Below, one piece after another: positions 61,201 through 64,000 of a stretch of DNA of 64,000 nt. The first letter of the stretch is position 1. The number at the start of each line of letters is the position of its first letter. This stretch comes from Chondrus crispus (taxonomy: Eukaryota > Rhodophyta > Florideophyceae > Gigartinales > Gigartinaceae): contig NW_005179049.1 in NCBI RefSeq assembly GCF_000350225.1, forward strand, positions 64,547-128,546, given 5' to 3'. Made by a program: the position numbers and the translations under genes. Below the pieces are notes generated by a model, which saw nothing but the letters and a program-made list of their open reading frames with translations, searched no databases and was not told where the DNA came from.

Positions 61201-62871
61201 CGCGTCCGTACGCGCGACGAGCCGAGGGGCGACGACGAGGCCCCCGCTCTTGAAAGACCCACCTCGTTCTGGGAGGAGAACGACGATTTTGACGCTGTCG
61301 ACATCAAGCGCGCTGAACAACCCGAAGTTCGCGCGCCCGCCTCCACGGTCGCCTTTCCGCAGGACGACCTTCCGGCCCCTCTTACGTTAGAGGAGATAGC
61401 CGAAGAGAAATGCGTGGATGACTTCTGCCAGACCGTACTGGCGCGACAGTCAGAGTCCCGGGACTCCGCGTTCTTCGAGGACCACCACGGGGTGCTCAAA
61501 CGGAGACACACCTTCGACCCTGACATCGTGCAGGTCGTGGTTCCACGGACGCTACGGGCGCGGCTTCTCCAGCTCTGCCACACACCAACCATCGCGGGGC
61601 ACCCGGGCCAGAACCGTATGTACTTCGCGCTCCGTCGCGAGTACTACTGGCCCCATCTCGCGGCAGATGTCGCAGCTACGGTGCGAGGGTGCCGAACATG
61701 CGCGATGAACCGTGTTAAGTTGCGGAAACACCTCAACCGTTTGAAGTTGTTTCCGGCAACACGGCCGCTTGAGAGCCTCGCCATCGACATCTTGGGACCG
61801 CTATCCAAGACGAAGGCAGAGAAACGGTTCCTTCTCGTAATTACGGACCGTTTCACCAAGCTGACTCAAGTTGTGGCACTGCGGACCGTAACCGCGTACA
61901 CGGTCGCCGTCGCGTTCTGCGACGCGTGGGTATTTAAATACGGCGTCCCACGCTCGCTACTGTCCGATAACGGACCGCAGTTTAACGCGAAGTTCTTCCA
62001 CACCACGTGCCGTGTCCTGGGGGTGACGAACTTGTACACTTCGGCGTACCACCCCCAGACAAACGGGCAGGTCGAGCGATACAACCGGACGATCACTTCG
62101 ATGTTACGCAATTACGTCGGCGAACATCAGGACGACTGGGACGTGTACGTGGGGCCGCTCACGTACGCGTACAACTCCCACGTACATCGTACGACGAGTA
62201 CCACGCCCTTCGAGCTCGTCCTCAGCCGACCCCCGCCGGAGTTCTTTCTGCGTAAAGCCGACGGTGACGCGCCCCCGTCCAATAGGGGCAACGCGCGCGC
62301 TGAGTTCCTCAAGACGTTGGACGACACGATCCAGAACGCGTACGGGAGCCTGCGCCGGACGCAGGCTCGGTACAAGCGCGACTTCGATAAGCGCGTAAGA
62401 CGGCTCAACGCACGTATCAAGCCAGGTAATTACGTCTACCTGAACCCCACCGATGGGGCAAAGACGTCTAACAAACTTGCGTCGCCCGCCGTTGGGCCAT
62501 ACCGCGTTCTTGCGAATGACAAGCGAACCATCACGATCGATCGTGATGGTGTCACCGAGCGCGTCTTCGCAGACCGCTGCGTGTAAGCGCCACCACCGAC
62601 AGGCGCGCCACGGGCGAGTACGACAACCCCAAGTGACCTTGCCGACAAGGTCACCGAGGGCACGCAGTATGCCGTGGAACGATTACTCCGGCATCGAGCC
62701 ATGGAGGACGGAACAATCGAGTTCTTCATCAAGTGGGCGGATTACGACACGCCCACATGGACCGCCCGGACTCACGTTCCGGAGGAGTGGGTGTCTCGTT
62801 ACGCCCAACGCCTCCGGAGACGCACCGACAGGAACCTCACGTCTGACGTGAATGCGGAAGTTCACGCTTGA
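58230..62871 (+). pseudogene. gypsy A pol region ending in a chromodomain
   Basis: Same domain order as gypsy B: protease with AVDTCSGYNLVRK near 58710; reverse transcriptase with LVYLDDIIVFSR near 60195; RNase H with MIDTDASAYQLGCTLLQ near 60645; integrase zinc region (HTPTIAGHPGQN to CRTCAMNR) and core with LAIDILGPL, LLSDNGPQFNAKFF and YHPQTNGQVERYNR near 61780-62095; chromodomain (LLRHRAMEDGTIEFFIKWAD, YDTPTW) near 62680-62800. It sits directly after gag without the element D insertion of its sister, which defines D's boundaries. About one break, late in the region. Confidence 0.92.
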
Positions 62872-62882
62872 GAGGGGGGCCC
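62849..62882 (+). repeat. pol-end/purine block of gypsy A
   Basis: GTGAATGCGGAAGTTCACGC, then TTGAGAGGGGGGCC, homologous to both blocks in gypsy B. Here too the element continues with non-coding sequence instead of an LTR, so the long 3' segment is old and shared. Confidence 0.7.
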
Positions 62883-63224
62883 TCAACCGCTTCGTTACGG
62901 TTGACATGAGGACCGCACAGAAGTCAAGCCGTATTTGACTTCCGAAACCCAAGGACACACTCGGCGAAGGCGCCAACGAAGCAGCGCTCTGAACACGCAG
63001 CTTCCCGGTGGCACCGTCCGAGATTGGCCGCCGGATAGCGGAGTCGACACCGCCGCCCTACCCCGAAACCAAAATATTGAGTGGTGGACATTGCCCTGGG
63101 CAGAGGAGTGGCACGGACCGCACGTGCACGGCACCGAGCGCGTGTCGCACGACCGACACGCCCCGACGAGCGGGATACAAACCACCACCGTCTACTTTGG
63201 GCAGCCACGAAGGCTGCGCCCTCG

Positions 63225-63620
63225 CCCCGAATGGCAAGGGACGCGAAAGACAAAAACCGCCTTCAGGTGTTGGTGCCCTCACCTCCGAATGGCGAGGGGC
63301 GCCCGAAGGATAAGAAGAATTCCGCACGCTGCGCACCCCGCCACCGGACAGCGGAGGGGCGCGCGGACAAGAAGGCGAATGCGGTTCGCGTCACGCCCTC
63401 GCCACCGATGGCGAGGGGCGCAGACAAGAAGACGTTCGCCGTGCGCTTGCGCCCCTGCAACCGATGGAGGGGGGGCGCGAGCAAAGAAGAAAACGTTCGT
63501 CCACGCGTCCGCCCCCTCGCCCCGATGGCGGGGGGCACGCACGAAGAAGAATACGTACGTCCACGCTTCTGGCCCTCGCCCCGATGGCGAGGGGTGCGCG
63601 CGGACAAGAAGCCGGAGCGC
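63225..63620. repeat. hairpin minisatellite, about seven units of 55-60 bp
   Basis: Units centre on GCCCTCGCCaccgatGGCGAGGGGC-type inverted repeats (near 63230, 63290, 63345, 63400, 63450, 63510 and 63575), each followed by CGC-ACAAGAAG-like sequence. Every unit can fold on itself, and arms change together in several units. Open frames across it simply read the repeat. Confidence 0.8.
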
Positions 63621-63735
63621 GAGGAGCGCCGGAAAAATTCCTCGGGGAGCGCCGCAGGCCGAGATTGCGAGGCCCAGGCGCTAACACGCGCCATGGGCAT
63701 TTATTTAATTTTTTCGAAATGTTTTCGCAGACGGA

Positions 63736-63829
63736 AGTGCCCATGGTTCGGAACCATGAGCACTCCCGTTTAATTTTTTCGAAAATTTTTCGCAGCTGAA
63801 AGTGCCCATGGTTCTGAACCATGGGCACT
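63736..63829. repeat. two tandem palindromes
   Basis: AGTGCCCATGGTTC, one base, then its complement: perfect at 63801-63829 (14-bp arms), nearly perfect at 63736-63764. Copies are 65 bases apart and share the AATTTTTTCGAAA-like flank. Confidence 0.85.
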
Positions 63830-64000
63830 CCCGACCGTCTGACCGCCCGTCTGGTCGCCAGAGCAAAAAATTATTTTGGGGGGAAGATTTGGAATTTTTT
63901 TGGGATTTGATTAATGTCAAGTGGCTATCCGCACGGACACCGCTGGACAGGCATGCGCCCGCGCGGCGCTGGCTGCAGACGAACGAGAGCAACCTCCTCA

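Larger units (their letters stand above)
24431..64000 (+). mobile_element. gypsy A: Ty3/gypsy chromovirus, broken, interrupted by H3 and cut by the window end
   Basis: The 5' LTR is at 24431-24999, then primer site, gag, pol and a long 3' region. The interior is split by the 30.5-kb insertion of Harbinger H3 (26557-57087). The 3' LTR lies beyond the window. The pol region ends in a chromodomain, which defines chromoviruses. It resembles gypsy B throughout but has a shorter LTR and diverged sequence, so it is a sister subfamily. Apart from the insertion it shows about two or three breaks. It is older than H3, B and D, which sit inside it. Confidence 0.88.
62883..64000. other. gypsy A 3' segment, cut by the window end
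   Basis: No supported gene. It shares blocks with the gypsy B 3' segment and holds a hairpin minisatellite and two palindromes. Whether an antisense ORF follows, as in gypsy B, cannot be seen. Confidence 0.6.

Noticed and set aside
63081-63773. 230-249 aa open frames at the end of gypsy A
   Set aside because: Most of their length is the hairpin minisatellite, open in several frames on both strands.

Overview
This is a eukaryotic, transposon-dense stretch. I can support one ordinary host gene: an intronless SANT/Myb-like protein at 9062-10255. Almost everything else belongs to nested mobile elements. There are no rRNA or tRNA genes, no operons with ribosome binding sites, and no CRISPR array. 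Intron-poor coding, moderately GC-rich DNA, pyrimidine-rich leaders and abundant Ty1/copia, chromodomain Ty3/gypsy, PIF/Harbinger and pogo elements would fit a multicellular red alga such as a florideophyte. That is an inference from style, not a proven assignment.

Left part (1-11489): an ORF-poor segment with palindromes, then a decayed pogo element with paired TIRs and TA target sites (3704-6127), a cluster of four back-to-back hairpins (6166-6285), the SANT gene, and an ORF-poor spacer.

Middle (11490-24430): a whole-looking, very young Ty1/copia element (11495-18459, minus strand). Its two 348-bp LTRs look identical, it has a 5-bp target duplication, and besides gag and pol it carries an extra sense ORF with two C2H2 zinc fingers upstream of gag. 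It landed exactly on the tip of a PIF/Harbinger element (H1, 18464-22018; 41-bp TIRs, TGA target duplication, a plus-strand ORF2 and a minus-strand DDE transposase). A broken second Harbinger transposase (H2) follows.

Right part (24431-64000): a four-level nest. Gypsy A, a chromovirus, starts with its LTR at 24431 and runs off the window. Harbinger H3 (26557-57087, AGA target duplication) is inserted in gypsy A's gag. Gypsy B (34182-56493, 637-bp LTRs about 2.5% apart) is inserted in H3's transposase. Element D (37473-44644), an unclassified TIR element carrying host-like gene fragments (Sel1 repeats, a CBS/CorC-type domain, a zinc-finger ORF), is inserted in gypsy B between gag and pol. Insertion order is therefore A, H3, B, D.

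The most novel-looking content is: (1) a 796-codon antisense ORF between pol and the 3' LTR of gypsy B, flanked by diverged direct repeats and lying in a segment bounded by two copies of the pol-end/polypurine tract; (2) the zinc-finger ORF at the 5' end of the copia element; (3) the Harbinger-specific partner ORF2, seen in two diverged elements with an in-frame stop at almost the same place; and (4) the chimeric cargo of element D. All assignments come from reading the sequence by eye; no database search was run.
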